A stretch of DNA of 64,000 nucleotides from Nocardioides agri (GTDB taxonomy: Bacteria; Actinomycetota; Actinomycetes; Propionibacteriales; Nocardioidaceae). The notes under the pieces are model-generated. The model was not told the origin of the DNA, did no database searches, and saw only the letters and a program-made list of their open reading frames with translations. The translations under genes were made by a program, and so were the position numbers. Positions 56,141 through 64,000 of this stretch are shown here, one piece after another; within the stretch, counting starts at the first letter, position 1, and each line of letters begins with the position of its first letter. Location: assembly GCF_013778305.1 (NCBI RefSeq), contig NZ_JACEIC010000002.1:2629669-2693668 (forward strand), in the 5' to 3' direction.

Positions 56141-57175
56141 ATGAGCAGCGCGGGCATGGTCGACTGGGACCTGGCGGTCACGGTCGGCCGCCGGGTCGCC
56201 GGCGACGGTCCCGAGGTCACGCGTGCGGACGCCGAGGCGGTCGTGGCCGAGCTGCGCGCCGACGCCGCCCGCTCGACCGGCCTGGTCCGCGACTTCACCG
56301 GCATGGTCGACGCCGACCCGACCGCCCCGTCGGCGCCCGTCCTCGTCGTCGACCGCGCCGGCTGGGTGCAGGCGAACGCCGACGGCTTCGCGACCGCGCT
56401 CGCCCCGGTGATCGACAAGCTCGCCGACAAGAACACCTCCCGCGCCGCGCAGGCGGTCGGTCGGCGGGTGACCGGCGTGGAGGCGGGCCTGGTGCTCGGC
56501 TTCCTGGCGGGCAAGGTGCTCGGCCAGTTCGACCCGTTCCACGCGCCGACCGGCCGGCTGCTGCTGGTCGCCCCCAACGTCGTCCACGTCGAGCGCGAGC
56601 TCGGCGTCGACCCGCGCGACTTCCGGCTGTGGGTGTGCCTGCACGAGGAGACCCACCGCGTGCAGTTCACCGCGACGCCGTGGCTCGGTGACCACCTGAT
56701 GGGGGAGATGCGCGCGCTCGCGGACTCGCTCGAGCCCAGCAACCTCCTCGAGGACGGCGCCGGCCGCCTCGTCGCGGCGCTGCGCGGCCGCGGCGACGCG
56801 AGCGTGATGGACCTGATCGGCGGCCCCGAGCAGCAGGAGATCGTCGACCGGGTCACCGGCGTCATGTCGCTGCTCGAGGGGCACGCCGACGTCGTGATGG
56901 ACGGCGTCGGACCGACGGTCATCCCGACGGTCAAGGACATCCGCAAGCGCTTCAACCGCCGGCGCAAGGGGGCCGGCGCCGGCGACCGGCTGCTGCGCCG
57001 GCTGCTCGGCATGGACGCGAAGATGGCGCAGTACCGCGACGGCGCGAAGTTCGTCCGGGCCGTCGTCTCCCGAGCCGGCATGACCGAGCTGAACGCCGTC
57101 TGGGAGCGGCCCGAGCACCTCCCCTCCAAGGCCGAGATCGCCGACCCGTCGGCCTGGATCACCCGAGTGCTGTGA
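56141..57175 (+). CDS. Zinc-dependent metalloprotease (DUF2342, 'F420 biosynthesis-associated' family)
   Basis: A 344-aa protein of the DUF2342 family found between dacB and tilS in many actinobacteria. The zinc motif is LHEETHRVQF (HExxH). Other conserved parts: GLVLGFLAGKVLGQFDPF, LLLVAPNVVHVERELGVD, VMSLLEGHADVVMDGVG (a likely third ligand Glu in LLEGHAD) and the C-terminal RDGAKFVRAVV. Substrate is unknown; the F420 label in databases is positional. ATG56141 is a leaderless start, and the stop overlaps tilS by GTGA. Confidence 0.88.
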   Translation: MSSAGMVDWDLAVTVGRRVAGDGPEVTRADAEAVVAELRADAARSTGLVRDFTGMVDADPTAPSAPVLVVDRAGWVQANADGFATALAPVIDKLADKNTSRAAQAVGRRVTGVEAGLVLGFLAGKVLGQFDPFHAPTGRLLLVAPNVVHVERELGVDPRDFRLWVCLHEETHRVQFTATPWLGDHLMGEMRALADSLEPSNLLEDGAGRLVAALRGRGDASVMDLIGGPEQQEIVDRVTGVMSLLEGHADVVMDGVGPTVIPTVKDIRKRFNRRRKGAGAGDRLLRRLLGMDAKMAQYRDGAKFVRAVVSRAGMTELNAVWERPEHLPSKAEIADPSAWITRVL

Positions 57176-58143
57176 GCCTCCACCCGTCCGTCGCGGCCGT
57201 GCGCCTCGGCGTACGACGAGCCCTCGACGACGTCGACCCGGGGCGGACCGTCGTCGTCGCCTGCTCCGGCGGCGCCGACTCCACCGCCCTGCTCGCCGCC
57301 ACCGTCTTCGAGGCCCGCCGGGCGGGCTGGCACGTCGTCGGGGCGACCGTCGACCACGGACTCCAGGACGGGTCCGCCGAGCGCGCGGCCGCCGTCGTCG
57401 CGCAGATGGCCGCGATGGGCGCCGCCGAGACCGTCGGCGCGCGGGTCCACGTCGAGGGCGGCGGGCTCGGTCCGGAGGCGGCCGCCCGTCGGGCGCGCTA
57501 CGCCGTGCTGGAGGAGGTGGCCGAGCGGTTCGCCGCGGCCGCCGTGCTGCTCGGCCACACCCGCGACGACCAGGCCGAGACCGTGCTGCTCGGGCTCGCC
57601 CGCGGTTCCGGGGGGCGCTCGCTCGCCGGGATGCGGCGCGCCTTCGACGTCTTCCGCCGGCCGCTGCTCGGCGTGCCGCGCGCCGACACGGTGACCGCGT
57701 GCCAGGTCGAGGGCCACGACACCTGGGACGACCCGCACAACGCCGATCCGGCGTACACCCGGGCCCGCGTCCGGCACGCCGTGCTCCCGGTGCTCGAGGA
57801 GCAGCTCGGCCCCGGGGTCGCCGAGACCCTCGCCCGCACCGCCGACCAGCTGCGCGTGGACATCGACCACCTCGACGACCTGGCCGACACGGCGTACGCG
57901 GCCCTGCGCGAGCCCGACGGCGGCCTCCCGGTCGCGGACCTGGCCGCGCTGGCGGTGCCGGTCCGCCGCCGGGTGCTGCGGCTCGCCGCCCTCGCCGCGG
58001 GCGCCCCGGGCTCGGAGCTGACGTACGAGCACGTGCTCGCCGTGGAGGCGCTGGTCACCGCCTGGCACGGCCAGCGGTGGATCGACCTGCCCGGTCCGGT
58101 CCGGGCCACCCGCGAGGACGGGACTCTCCGGGTCATCTCCTAG
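57172..58143 (+). CDS. tilS: tRNA(Ile)-lysidine synthase
   Basis: A 323-aa N-type ATP pyrophosphatase that converts C34 of tRNA-Ile(CAU) to lysidine so that it reads AUA. The PP-loop is VVACSGGADSTALL (SGGxDS), followed by ATVDHGLQDGS, GHTRDDQAETVLLGL and GRSLAGM. Length fits the short actinobacterial TilS lacking the extra C-terminal domains. GTG57172 overlaps the upstream stop by 4 bp. Confidence 0.94.
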   Translation: MSLHPSVAAVRLGVRRALDDVDPGRTVVVACSGGADSTALLAATVFEARRAGWHVVGATVDHGLQDGSAERAAAVVAQMAAMGAAETVGARVHVEGGGLGPEAAARRARYAVLEEVAERFAAAAVLLGHTRDDQAETVLLGLARGSGGRSLAGMRRAFDVFRRPLLGVPRADTVTACQVEGHDTWDDPHNADPAYTRARVRHAVLPVLEEQLGPGVAETLARTADQLRVDIDHLDDLADTAYAALREPDGGLPVADLAALAVPVRRRVLRLAALAAGAPGSELTYEHVLAVEALVTAWHGQRWIDLPGPVRATREDGTLRVIS

Positions 58144-58146
58144 GCT
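58141..58146 (+). promoter_or_regulatory. Leaderless-type -10 (TAGGCT) for hpt
   Basis: TAGGCT overlaps the tilS stop codon and is followed by 7 nt and ATG58154, so hpt can be transcribed independently of tilS. Confidence 0.55.
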
Positions 58147-58153
58147 CTGCCCC

Positions 58154-58705
58154 ATGGACGCATCGGACGTGCAGGACGACCTGGTCAACGTGCTCTACAC
58201 CGAGGATCAGATCCAGGGCAGGCTGCGCGAGCTGGCCGCCCAGATCGAGACCGACTACGCCGGCAAGGACCTGCTCATCGTCGGCATCCTGCGCGGCGCG
58301 GTCATGGTGATGGCCGACCTGGCGCGCAGCTTCAGCCGGCACCTCGAGATGGACTGGATGGCGGTCTCGTCCTACGGCTCCGGCACCAAGTCCAGCGGTG
58401 TGGTCCGGATCCTCAAGGACCTCGACACCGACATCTCGGGCCGCCACGTGGTGATCGTCGACGAGATCATCGACACCGGCCTGACGCTCTCGTGGCTGAC
58501 GTCCAACCTCGCCTCCCGCAACCCCGCGAGCGTCGAGATCTGCACCCTGCTGCGCAAGCCCGAGGCGCTCACCATGCCGGTCGACGTGAAGTACGTCGGC
58601 TGGGACATCCCCAACGAGTTCGTCGTCGGCTACGGCCTCGACTACCGCGAGCAGTACCGCAACCTCCGCGACATCGGCACCCTCGCGCCGCACGTCTACT
58701 CCTGA
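58154..58705 (+). CDS. hpt: Hypoxanthine(-guanine) phosphoribosyltransferase
   Basis: A 183-aa purine-salvage enzyme that makes IMP or GMP from hypoxanthine or guanine and PRPP. The PRPP loop is VVIVDEIIDTGLTLSW, preceded by DLLIVGILRGAVMVMADLAR and SSYGSGTKSSG. C-terminal DIPNEFVVGYGLDYREQYRNL binds purine and metal. It lies between tilS and ftsH as in most actinobacteria and firmicutes. Confidence 0.96.
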   Translation: MDASDVQDDLVNVLYTEDQIQGRLRELAAQIETDYAGKDLLIVGILRGAVMVMADLARSFSRHLEMDWMAVSSYGSGTKSSGVVRILKDLDTDISGRHVVIVDEIIDTGLTLSWLTSNLASRNPASVEICTLLRKPEALTMPVDVKYVGWDIPNEFVVGYGLDYREQYRNLRDIGTLAPHVYS

Positions 58706-58865
58706 CGGCGCCGGCGGGGCGATTCGACTGCCGGTCGGATGCGCCTGATCGGTGGTTTCCTGAGACAATGCTGATTGGCGACGGTGTGTACCGTCATCAG
58801 TCCAGTGGGGCGCCCTGCCGGCCATCTCGGCCAGGGGGGCGCCGAGGCCGTGTCGAGAGAAGCCT
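58706..58865 (+). promoter_or_regulatory. Intergenic region and 5-prime hairpin of ftsH
   Basis: The 160-bp gap contains a -10-like ACAATG near 58775 and, at 58809-58843, a GC-rich stem (GGCGCCC with GGGCGCC, inner GGCC with GGCC). The start GTG58866 follows AGAGAAGCCT. The hairpin may act as an attenuator or mRNA protector; no leader peptide is evident. Confidence 0.45.
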
Positions 58866-60920
58866 GTGAAGCGCATATTCAAGGGTCCGTGGCTGTGGAT
58901 CGTCCTCGCGGCGGTGGGCGTGCTGCTCGCCCTGCAGTACCTCGTCCCCAACGGCGGGTACGACGAGGTCGAGGCCTCCAAGATGCAGGACTACATCACC
59001 TCCGGCGAGGTGAAGGAGATCACCTTCGTCGACGGCGGTGAGCAGGAGATGAAGGCGACCCTCCAGAACGGCGACAAGGTCCGCGCGTTCTGGCTCGACG
59101 GCACCCAGTCCACGCTCGAGGACGAGGTCAAGAAGCAGGTCGCCGCCGGCACCACCGACACGTTCAACGTCGAGGTCCCCAAGCCCAGCCTGCTCGGGTC
59201 GATCCTCTCGATGCTGCTGCCGTTCGTGCTGATCATCCTGCTGTTCCTCTGGCTGATGAACCAGGTCCAGGGCGGTGGCGGCCGCGGCGTCATGCAGTTC
59301 GCGAAGTCGCGCGCCAAGCTGATCACCAAGGACATGCCGAAGACGACGTTCGCCGACGTCGCCGGCTGCGAGGAGGCCATCGAGGAGCTCCAGGAGATCA
59401 AGGAGTTCCTGCAGGAGCCGGCCAAGTTCCAGGCGGTCGGCGCCAAGATCCCCAAGGGCGTGCTGCTCTACGGCCAGCCCGGCACCGGCAAGACCCTGCT
59501 GGCGCGCGCCGTCGCGGGCGAGGCGGGCGTGCCGTTCTACTCCATCTCCGGCTCCGACTTCGTCGAGATGTTCGTCGGTGTCGGCGCCTCCCGGGTGCGC
59601 GACCTCTTCGAGCAGGCCAAGGAGAACGCGCCGGCCATCGTCTTCATCGACGAGATCGACGCCGTCGGCCGCCACCGCGGCGCCGGCATGGGCGGCGGCC
59701 ACGACGAGCGCGAGCAGACCCTCAACCAGCTGCTCGTCGAGATGGACGGCTTCGACGTCCGCGGCGGCGTCATCCTGATCGCCGCGACCAACCGACCTGA
59801 CGTGCTCGACCCGGCCCTGCTGCGCCCGGGCCGCTTCGACCGCCAGATCCAGGTCGACGCCCCCGACCTCACCGGCCGCGAGCAGATCCTCAAGGTGCAC
59901 GCCCGGGGCAAGCCGCTCGCCGAGGACGTCGACCTGCGCGCCGTCGCGCGGCGTACGCCGGGCTTCAGCGGCGCCGACCTGGCCAACGTGCTCAACGAGG
60001 CGGCGCTGCTGACCGCGCGCAGCAACCAGAAGCTGATCACCACGTTCTTCCTCGATGAGGCGATCGACCGCGTGATCGCCGGCCCGCAGCGCCGGACGCG
60101 ACTGATGAGCGAGAAGGAGAAGCTCATCACGGCCTACCACGAGGGCGGCCACGCGCTCGTCGCCGCGGCGCTCCCCGGCACCGACCCGGTGCACAAGATC
60201 ACGATCCTGCCGCGCGGCCGGGCGCTGGGCTACACGATGGTGCTGCCCGACGAGGACAAGTACTCCCAGACCCGCTCGCAGATGCTGGACACGCTCGCCT
60301 ACATGCTCGGCGGCCGGGCCGCCGAGGAGCTGATCTTCCACGACCCGACCACGGGCGCCGGCAACGACATCGAGAAGGCCACCAACCTGGCTCGGGCGAT
60401 GGTCACCCAGTACGGCATGACGGAGCGGCTCGGCGCGATCAAGCTGGGCGACTCCAACTCCGAGCCGTTCCTGGGTCGCGACTTCGGGCACACCCGCAAC
60501 TACTCCGAGGACGTCGCCGCGATCGTCGACGAGGAGACCAAGAAGCTCCTCGCGACCGCGCACCAGGAGGCGTTCGAGATCCTCGACGAGAACCGTGACG
60601 TCCTCGACGCGCTGGTGCTCGAGCTCTTCGACAAGGAGACCCTCGACAAGGAGCAGGTCGCGCGGATCTTCGAGGCGCTGCGCCGCCGTCCCGAGCGCCC
60701 GGCGTGGACCGGCTCCGACCAGCGCGTGCCGTCCACGGTCCCGCCGGTCGAGATCCCGCAGTGGATCAGGGACCGGGTGGGCGCCAACGGCCAGGCCGCC
60801 GACGAGAGGTCCCAGGCCGGCGCGGTGCTGACCCCGCCCGGGACCGGTGGCGACGTCCACGGCGAGCCCGGCCTCGGGTCGACCGGCGGCCAGCCCGAGC
60901 CGCCGGCACCGGGAGCCTGA
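58866..60920 (+). CDS. ftsH: ATP-dependent zinc metalloprotease FtsH
   Basis: A 684-aa membrane AAA protease. TM1 at about 7-27, an extracytoplasmic domain, TM2 at about 115-137 ([16 protein letters not shown]). The AAA module has Walker A GQPGTGKT, Walker [12 protein letters not shown], and [23 protein letters not shown]. The protease motif is [12 protein letters not shown] (HExxH). The last 75 residues are a Pro/Gly-rich low-complexity tail. It degrades misassembled membrane proteins and short-lived regulators. Followed 4 nt later by folE. Confidence 0.97.
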   Translation: MKRIFKGPWLWIVLAAVGVLLALQYLVPNGGYDEVEASKMQDYITSGEVKEITFVDGGEQEMKATLQNGDKVRAFWLDGTQSTLEDEVKKQVAAGTTDTFNVEVPKPSLLGSILSMLLPFVLIILLFLWLMNQVQGGGGRGVMQFAKSRAKLITKDMPKTTFADVAGCEEAIEELQEIKEFLQEPAKFQAVGAKIPKGVLLYGQPGTGKTLLARAVAGEAGVPFYSISGSDFVEMFVGVGASRVRDLFEQAKENAPAIVFIDEIDAVGRHRGAGMGGGHDEREQTLNQLLVEMDGFDVRGGVILIAATNRPDVLDPALLRPGRFDRQIQVDAPDLTGREQILKVHARGKPLAEDVDLRAVARRTPGFSGADLANVLNEAALLTARSNQKLITTFFLDEAIDRVIAGPQRRTRLMSEKEKLITAYHEGGHALVAAALPGTDPVHKITILPRGRALGYTMVLPDEDKYSQTRSQMLDTLAYMLGGRAAEELIFHDPTTGAGNDIEKATNLARAMVTQYGMTERLGAIKLGDSNSEPFLGRDFGHTRNYSEDVAAIVDEETKKLLATAHQEAFEILDENRDVLDALVLELFDKETLDKEQVARIFEALRRRPERPAWTGSDQRVPSTVPPVEIPQWIRDRVGANGQAADERSQAGAVLTPPGTGGDVHGEPGLGSTGGQPEPPAPGA

Positions 60921-60924
60921 GCAG

Positions 60925-61539
60925 ATGGTCGACCCGATCGGCGCTGACGTCCGCCGCCCGGAGGATGTGCCGGCCTTCGACCAGGCGCGGGCCGAGGCCG
61001 CCGTCCGGGAGCTGCTCCACGCGATCGGCGAGGACCCCGAGCGCGAGGGCCTGCGCGAGACACCGGCCCGGGTGGCCCGCGCGTACGCCGAGCTGACCGC
61101 CGGCCTCCGGATGGCCCCCGAGGACGTGCTGACCACGACGTTCGATCTGGGCCACGACGAGATGGTGCTCGTGCGCGACATCGAGCTGTGGTCGATGTGC
61201 GAGCACCACCTGGTGCCGTTCACCGGCGTCGCCCACGTCGGCTACATCCCGGCCGAGACCGGCAAGATCACCGGGCTCTCGAAGCTCGCCCGGCTGGTCG
61301 ACGTCTACGCCAAGCGCCCCCAGGTGCAGGAGCGGCTGACCACCCAGGTCGCGGACGCCCTCGTCGAGCTCCTCGAGGCGCGCGGCGTGATCGTGGTGAT
61401 CGAGGCCGAGCACCTCTGCATGACCATGCGCGGCGTGAAGAAGGCCGGCGCCCGCACGATCACCTCCGCGGTCCGCGGCACGATGCTCTCCAGCCCGAGC
61501 ACCCGCGCCGAGGCGATGGCGCTCATCCACCGCCGCTGA
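60925..61539 (+). CDS. folE: GTP cyclohydrolase I
   Basis: A 204-aa enzyme converting GTP to 7,8-dihydroneopterin triphosphate, first step of folate synthesis. Zinc residues lie in [13 protein letters not shown] (Cys, His) and [15 protein letters not shown] (Cys). [21 protein letters not shown] and ITSAVRG complete the signature. GGGAG (60911-60915) supports ATG60925. The usual folP-folB-folK genes do not follow. Confidence 0.97.
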   Translation: MVDPIGADVRRPEDVPAFDQARAEAAVRELLHAIGEDPEREGLRETPARVARAYAELTAGLRMAPEDVLTTTFDLGHDEMVLVRDIELWSMCEHHLVPFTGVAHVGYIPAETGKITGLSKLARLVDVYAKRPQVQERLTTQVADALVELLEARGVIVVIEAEHLCMTMRGVKKAGARTITSAVRGTMLSSPSTRAEAMALIHRR

Positions 61540-61605
61540 GGTCAGCCGAGCTCCTCGGGATCCACCTCGAGGAACTCCTGGATTGGTGCGGGGTGGGCGC
61601 CGCCG

Positions 61606-61669
61606 TAGGATGACGAGGCTCCGCCGCCCGGAGCCCGCCCAGCAGCACGACCAGCCGAAGGACGCACCC
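61606..61669 (+). promoter_or_regulatory. Promoter and 5-prime UTR of the sulfotransferase-like gene
   Basis: -10 TAGGAT (61606-61611) is followed by about 50 nt of leader with GAAGGA (61657-61662) as SD for GTG61670. An in-frame ATG at 61610 lies inside the -10, so it is not the start. Confidence 0.55.
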
Positions 61670-62323
61670 GTGACCCACGCCGACCGTCAGTCCGCCGCCG
61701 ACGGGCACATCCTCATCGGTGGCACCGGCCGCGCCGGCACCACGCTGCTGGTCCAGTACTTCACCGCGCTCGGCTTCGACACCGGGTTCACCCTCGAGCG
61801 GGCCCTCAGCCGCGTCGACGACATCTCCCGCTCCGGTCTCGAGCACCCGTACAAGAAGGGCAAGGCCGTCGGCCGACGGCTCGCCTACGTCGCGAAGTCG
61901 CCCAACTACGGCCAGAACCTGCACGACGACCTCGCGAACGGTGAGCTCGTCGTCAAGCACTGCATCATCCCGGTGCGCGAGCTCTCCGCGGCGGCCGAGA
62001 GCCGTCGGCACGTGACCCGCCAGGCCATCGCCTCGGGCAAGACCGGCGAGCGGCAGAAGGGCGGCGTCGTCGGCGGCCCCGGTGCAGACAAGCGCCAGGA
62101 GAAGATCCTGGCGGTCCAGTTCCACCGCCTGGTGCACACGATGCTGACGTTCGACGTGCCGATCCACTTCCTGAAGTTCCCGGAGTTCGCCAAGGGGCAG
62201 CAGGACCTCTACGTCGCGCTCGGCCCGATCATGTCGGAGCACGGCGTCACCCGGGAGGAGTCCGACCAGGCCCTCGGGCTGGTGCTGCGGCCCGACTTCA
62301 TCAACGAGTTCAAGCCCAGCTGA
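61670..62323 (+). CDS. P-loop sulfotransferase-like protein
   Basis: A 217-aa protein with an N-terminal nucleotide loop HILIGGTGRAGTTLLVQYF resembling the PAPS 5-prime-phosphosulfate loop of sulfotransferases, and VVKHCIIPVRELSAAAESRR in the place of the 3-prime-phosphate motif. The rest (VQFHRLVHTMLTFDVPIHFL, KFPEFAKGQQDLYVALG) is helical. Sulfotransferase activity is plausible but not proven; another P-loop transferase role is possible. It sits with a methyltransferase, suggesting modification of a surface glycan or lipid. Confidence 0.7.
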   Translation: MTHADRQSAADGHILIGGTGRAGTTLLVQYFTALGFDTGFTLERALSRVDDISRSGLEHPYKKGKAVGRRLAYVAKSPNYGQNLHDDLANGELVVKHCIIPVRELSAAAESRRHVTRQAIASGKTGERQKGGVVGGPGADKRQEKILAVQFHRLVHTMLTFDVPIHFLKFPEFAKGQQDLYVALGPIMSEHGVTREESDQALGLVLRPDFINEFKPS

Positions 62324-62358
62324 CGCGTCGGAGCCCGGCACCGCCTGGGTCGCTCCGG

Positions 62359-62364
62359 TAGGTT
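62359..62364 (+). promoter_or_regulatory. Leaderless-type -10 (TAGGTT) for the methyltransferase gene
   Basis: TAGGTT is followed by 7 nt and GTG62372. Confidence 0.6.
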
Positions 62365-62371
62365 GACCGCC

Positions 62372-63133
62372 GTGCGGTACCTCGAGTTCCTGACCCGTGT
62401 CCACGCCCTCCAGCAGCCCGACAACTACCTCGAGATCGGGGTCCGGTTCGGCAACAGCATCGCGCTGGCCAACTGCCGGGCCGTCGGCATCGACCCGGCC
62501 TACATGATCGAGGCCGAGCTCTCGGGCGAGGTGCACCTGCGGCGCACCACCAGCGACGAGTACTTCACCCGCCCCGACCCGCTCGAGCCGACCGGCGGCC
62601 AGCCGTTCGACCTCGCCTTCATCGACGGCATGCACCTCTTCGAGTTCGCGCTGCGCGACCTGATCAACACCGAGGAGCACTGCCACCCGTGGTCGGTGGT
62701 GATCTTCGACGACGTGCTGCCGCGCAACGTGCCGGAGGCGGCGCGGGAGCGGCACACCGGCGCCTGGACCGGCGACGTCTACCCGGTCATCGAGGTGCTG
62801 CGCCGCTACCGGCCCGACGTCGCGGTCGTGCTGGTCGACACCCTGCCGACCGGGCTGATGTTCGTGCTAGGGCTCGACCCCGAGGACCGCACGCTGCGGG
62901 AGCACTACGACGAGATCATGGCCGAGTACCGCAAGCCCGACCCCCAGCCGGTGCCGCAGCAGGTGCTCGACCGCGTCTCGGTGCAGACCCCGCAGCGGGT
63001 GCTGGACGCCGGGTTCTGGAAGGTGCTCGCCGAGCAGCGCGCGAACCCGGACCTGCCGGACTTCCACCGCCGGCTGCGCGAGCAGCTCGCGGCCGACTTC
63101 GGGCCGGCGTACGGCCCGGACCAGGTCGCCTGA
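62372..63133 (+). CDS. Class I SAM-dependent methyltransferase-like protein
   Basis: A 253-aa protein with a Rossmann-like methyltransferase core: NYLEIGVRFGNSIALA (SAM motif I), CRAVGIDPAYMIEAEL, and FDLAFIDGMHLFEFALRDLIN, as in the Methyltransf_24 group of glycan-cluster methyltransferases. The C-terminal half (VIEVLRRYRPDVAVVLVDTL, YDEIMAEYRKPDPQPVPQQV) is specific and unknown. GTG62372 is a leaderless start. The stop lies in a tandem 14-bp repeat. Confidence 0.78.
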   Translation: MRYLEFLTRVHALQQPDNYLEIGVRFGNSIALANCRAVGIDPAYMIEAELSGEVHLRRTTSDEYFTRPDPLEPTGGQPFDLAFIDGMHLFEFALRDLINTEEHCHPWSVVIFDDVLPRNVPEAARERHTGAWTGDVYPVIEVLRRYRPDVAVVLVDTLPTGLMFVLGLDPEDRTLREHYDEIMAEYRKPDPQPVPQQVLDRVSVQTPQRVLDAGFWKVLAEQRANPDLPDFHRRLREQLAADFGPAYGPDQVA

Positions 63134-63157
63134 ACCAGGTCGCCTGAACCAGGTCGA
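63121..63157. repeat. Tandem 14-bp repeat at the methyltransferase stop codon
   Basis: The unit CCAGGTCGCCTGAA occurs at 63121-63134 and 63135-63148, plus a 9-bp partial copy to 63157. The first copy contains the TGA stop (63131-63133). A recent slippage duplication in the 24-bp gap between converging genes is the simplest reading. Confidence 0.8.
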
Positions 63158-64000
63158 CTAGCCGCGCACCGACCGGAGCGCGCGACCCGCGAGGCGGCGC
63201 GCCTTCGACGCCGGTGCGGCCTCGACCTCGGGCGCCGGCGCCGCGGCAGGTGCCGGGGCGTCCTTGCCGGCCGGCGCCACGGTCATCGCGCCCACCCCGT
63301 CGATGACGAGCCGGGCGCCGACCGGCGCGTACGGCGCGCGGCCGAAGCGGGTGTGCAGCGTGCTCTCGCCGGCGAGGCCGCTCACCCAGGCCCGCAGCAC
63401 CGTCCCGGTGCCGTCGACGTCCTCCAGCCAGGCGACCACGGGCATCTTGCCCAGCCGCAGCCAGCCGGTGACCCGGGCGCCGGGCGCGAGGTCGAGGTTG
63501 CGGATCGGGCTGGTGAGCAGGCTGCCGCGCGAGTCCTCGACCACCGTGGTGCGGGCCGGGTCCAGGCGCCGGATCGGCTGCCGGGCGCCGGCGCCCACGT
63601 CGAGGCCGAGCCGGCGGTCCTCCACGAAGGAGACCGTGGTGCGGTCGCGGAACGTCGCACCGTGGGCGCGGGCCGCGGTGGCCTCGACCAGCGCCGGAGC
63701 GCCCGCGTCGCCGACCCGGAGCGTCGGCCACCAGGTGCCGGTCGGGAGCGGGCCGAGGCCGGGCACGTCCTCCGGGTCGAGCCCGAACGACACGTTGCCA
63801 CCGTCGACGGTGCCCTCGCCCAGCGGCCACTCGACGCCGGTGGCGGCGGAGTAGACGCTGGCGCGGACCGGCCCGGAGGCGGCGAACGTGAGGTGCAGGA
63901 CGCCGTCGCGCCAGGTCGCCTCGGCGGCGGCCACGGGCTCGGCGACGTCGGCCGGCGTGGCCGGGTCGGCGGTGTCGGGTGCGTCGAGGAAGCACAGCGT
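63158..64000 (-). CDS. Unknown protein with Ala/Pro-rich C-terminus (N-terminus outside window)
   Basis: The frame is open from the stop at 63158 to the window edge without a stop, so at least 280 residues are seen and the start is outside; the GTG at 63934 is probably internal. The visible part looks like repeated beta-sandwich units: DGVLHLTFAASGPVRASVYS, GTWWPTLRVGDAGAPALVEA, TTVSFVEDRRLGLDVG, GARVTGWLRLGKMPVVAWLE. An Ala/Pro-rich stretch (APAPAAAPAPEVEAAPA) and a basic end follow. I do not recognise the family. Next to sulfotransferase-like and methyltransferase genes it may belong to a glycan-handling cluster. Confidence 0.6.
   Translation of the reverse strand, partial: TLCFLDAPDTADPATPADVAEPVAAAEATWRDGVLHLTFAASGPVRASVYSAATGVEWPLGEGTVDGGNVSFGLDPEDVPGLGPLPTGTWWPTLRVGDAGAPALVEATAARAHGATFRDRTTVSFVEDRRLGLDVGAGARQPIRRLDPARTTVVEDSRGSLLTSPIRNLDLAPGARVTGWLRLGKMPVVAWLEDVDGTGTVLRAWVSGLAGESTLHTRFGRAPYAPVGARLVIDGVGAMTVAPAGKDAPAPAAAPAPEVEAAPASKARRLAGRALRSVRG

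Noticed and set aside
63158..63934. GTG63934 as the start of the last gene
   Set aside because: The frame stays open to the window edge with plausible protein sequence upstream, no SD and no -10 at the right distance, so the protein most likely begins outside.
1..64000. Search for tRNA, rRNA, CRISPR arrays, transposases, integrases and phage genes
   Set aside because: None seen. The only repeats are short palindromic or tandem units at gene ends; no direct-repeat/spacer pattern or transposase motif was found.

Overview
The window is high-GC actinobacterial DNA with no rRNA, tRNA, CRISPR array, phage or insertion sequence. Gene content (CYP51 with a 3Fe-4S ferredoxin, KstR-type steroid operators, GAAC-N4-GTTC SOS box, fused isobutyryl-CoA mutase IcmF, tilS-hpt-ftsH-folE) and very frequent leaderless starts (TANNNT, 6-7 nt, then ATG/GTG) point to an Actinomycetota chromosome, most likely Nocardioides or a relative. 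The genus is inferred, not proven.

1-12 kb: a nitrogen-scavenging locus. A divergent Lrp-type regulator faces an arginine-degrading operon: amidinohydrolase, ornithine aminotransferase, glutamate dehydrogenase and pyrroline-5-carboxylate dehydrogenase. A secreted cyanophycinase, an RpiR regulator, a polar amino-acid ABC transporter (binding protein, permease, ATPase) and an M20 metallopeptidase follow. Together they read as a complete route for eating external cyanophycin (multi-L-arginyl-poly-aspartate): depolymerise outside, import the dipeptide, split it inside, and feed arginine through ornithine to glutamate and 2-oxoglutarate.

12-25 kb: mixed metabolic and regulatory genes. They include an orphan LuxR regulator, an SDR/FAH pair, a TSUP transporter with a structured leader, and IcmF under a large inverted-repeat operator. 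A tiny IlvM-like ACT protein sits behind a textbook attenuator (leader peptide MTTHVIAVIT plus terminator). An SOS-box small gene, an MpaB-type oxygenase, an orphan PTS IIA protein and a MarR/MFS efflux pair complete the stretch.

25-34 kb: a tight operon, mostly with 4-bp ATGA overlaps, that matches the Mycobacterium tuberculosis cyp123-cyp51 locus (Rv0760c-Rv0771) gene for gene: TetR, CYP123-like P450, SDR, CYP51, ferredoxin, NTF2-like protein, aldehyde dehydrogenase, SDR, beta-hydroxyacid-type dehydrogenase and CMD protein. A KstR-like operator lies at its head. Two more KstR-like operators drive an Old Yellow Enzyme gene (41.3 kb) and a dehydrogenase/SDR pair (42.6 kb), so steroid or sterol metabolism links both regions.

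34-51 kb: thioesterases, a TetR gene behind a leaderless 7-codon uORF, a second orphan LuxR paralogue, a secreted endonuclease/exonuclease/phosphatase-fold protein, MBL-fold hydrolases, a PrmC-like methyltransferase and an ECF41 sigma factor. A TPP riboswitch then controls thiBPQ.

51-64 kb: a PAP2-type membrane protein, an acyl-CoA oxidase-like flavoprotein, and then a housekeeping block: ppa, dacB, zinc protease, tilS, hpt, ftsH, folE. After folE the expected folate genes are absent. Instead there is a sulfotransferase-like P-loop protein, a methyltransferase and a partial unknown protein that runs off the window.
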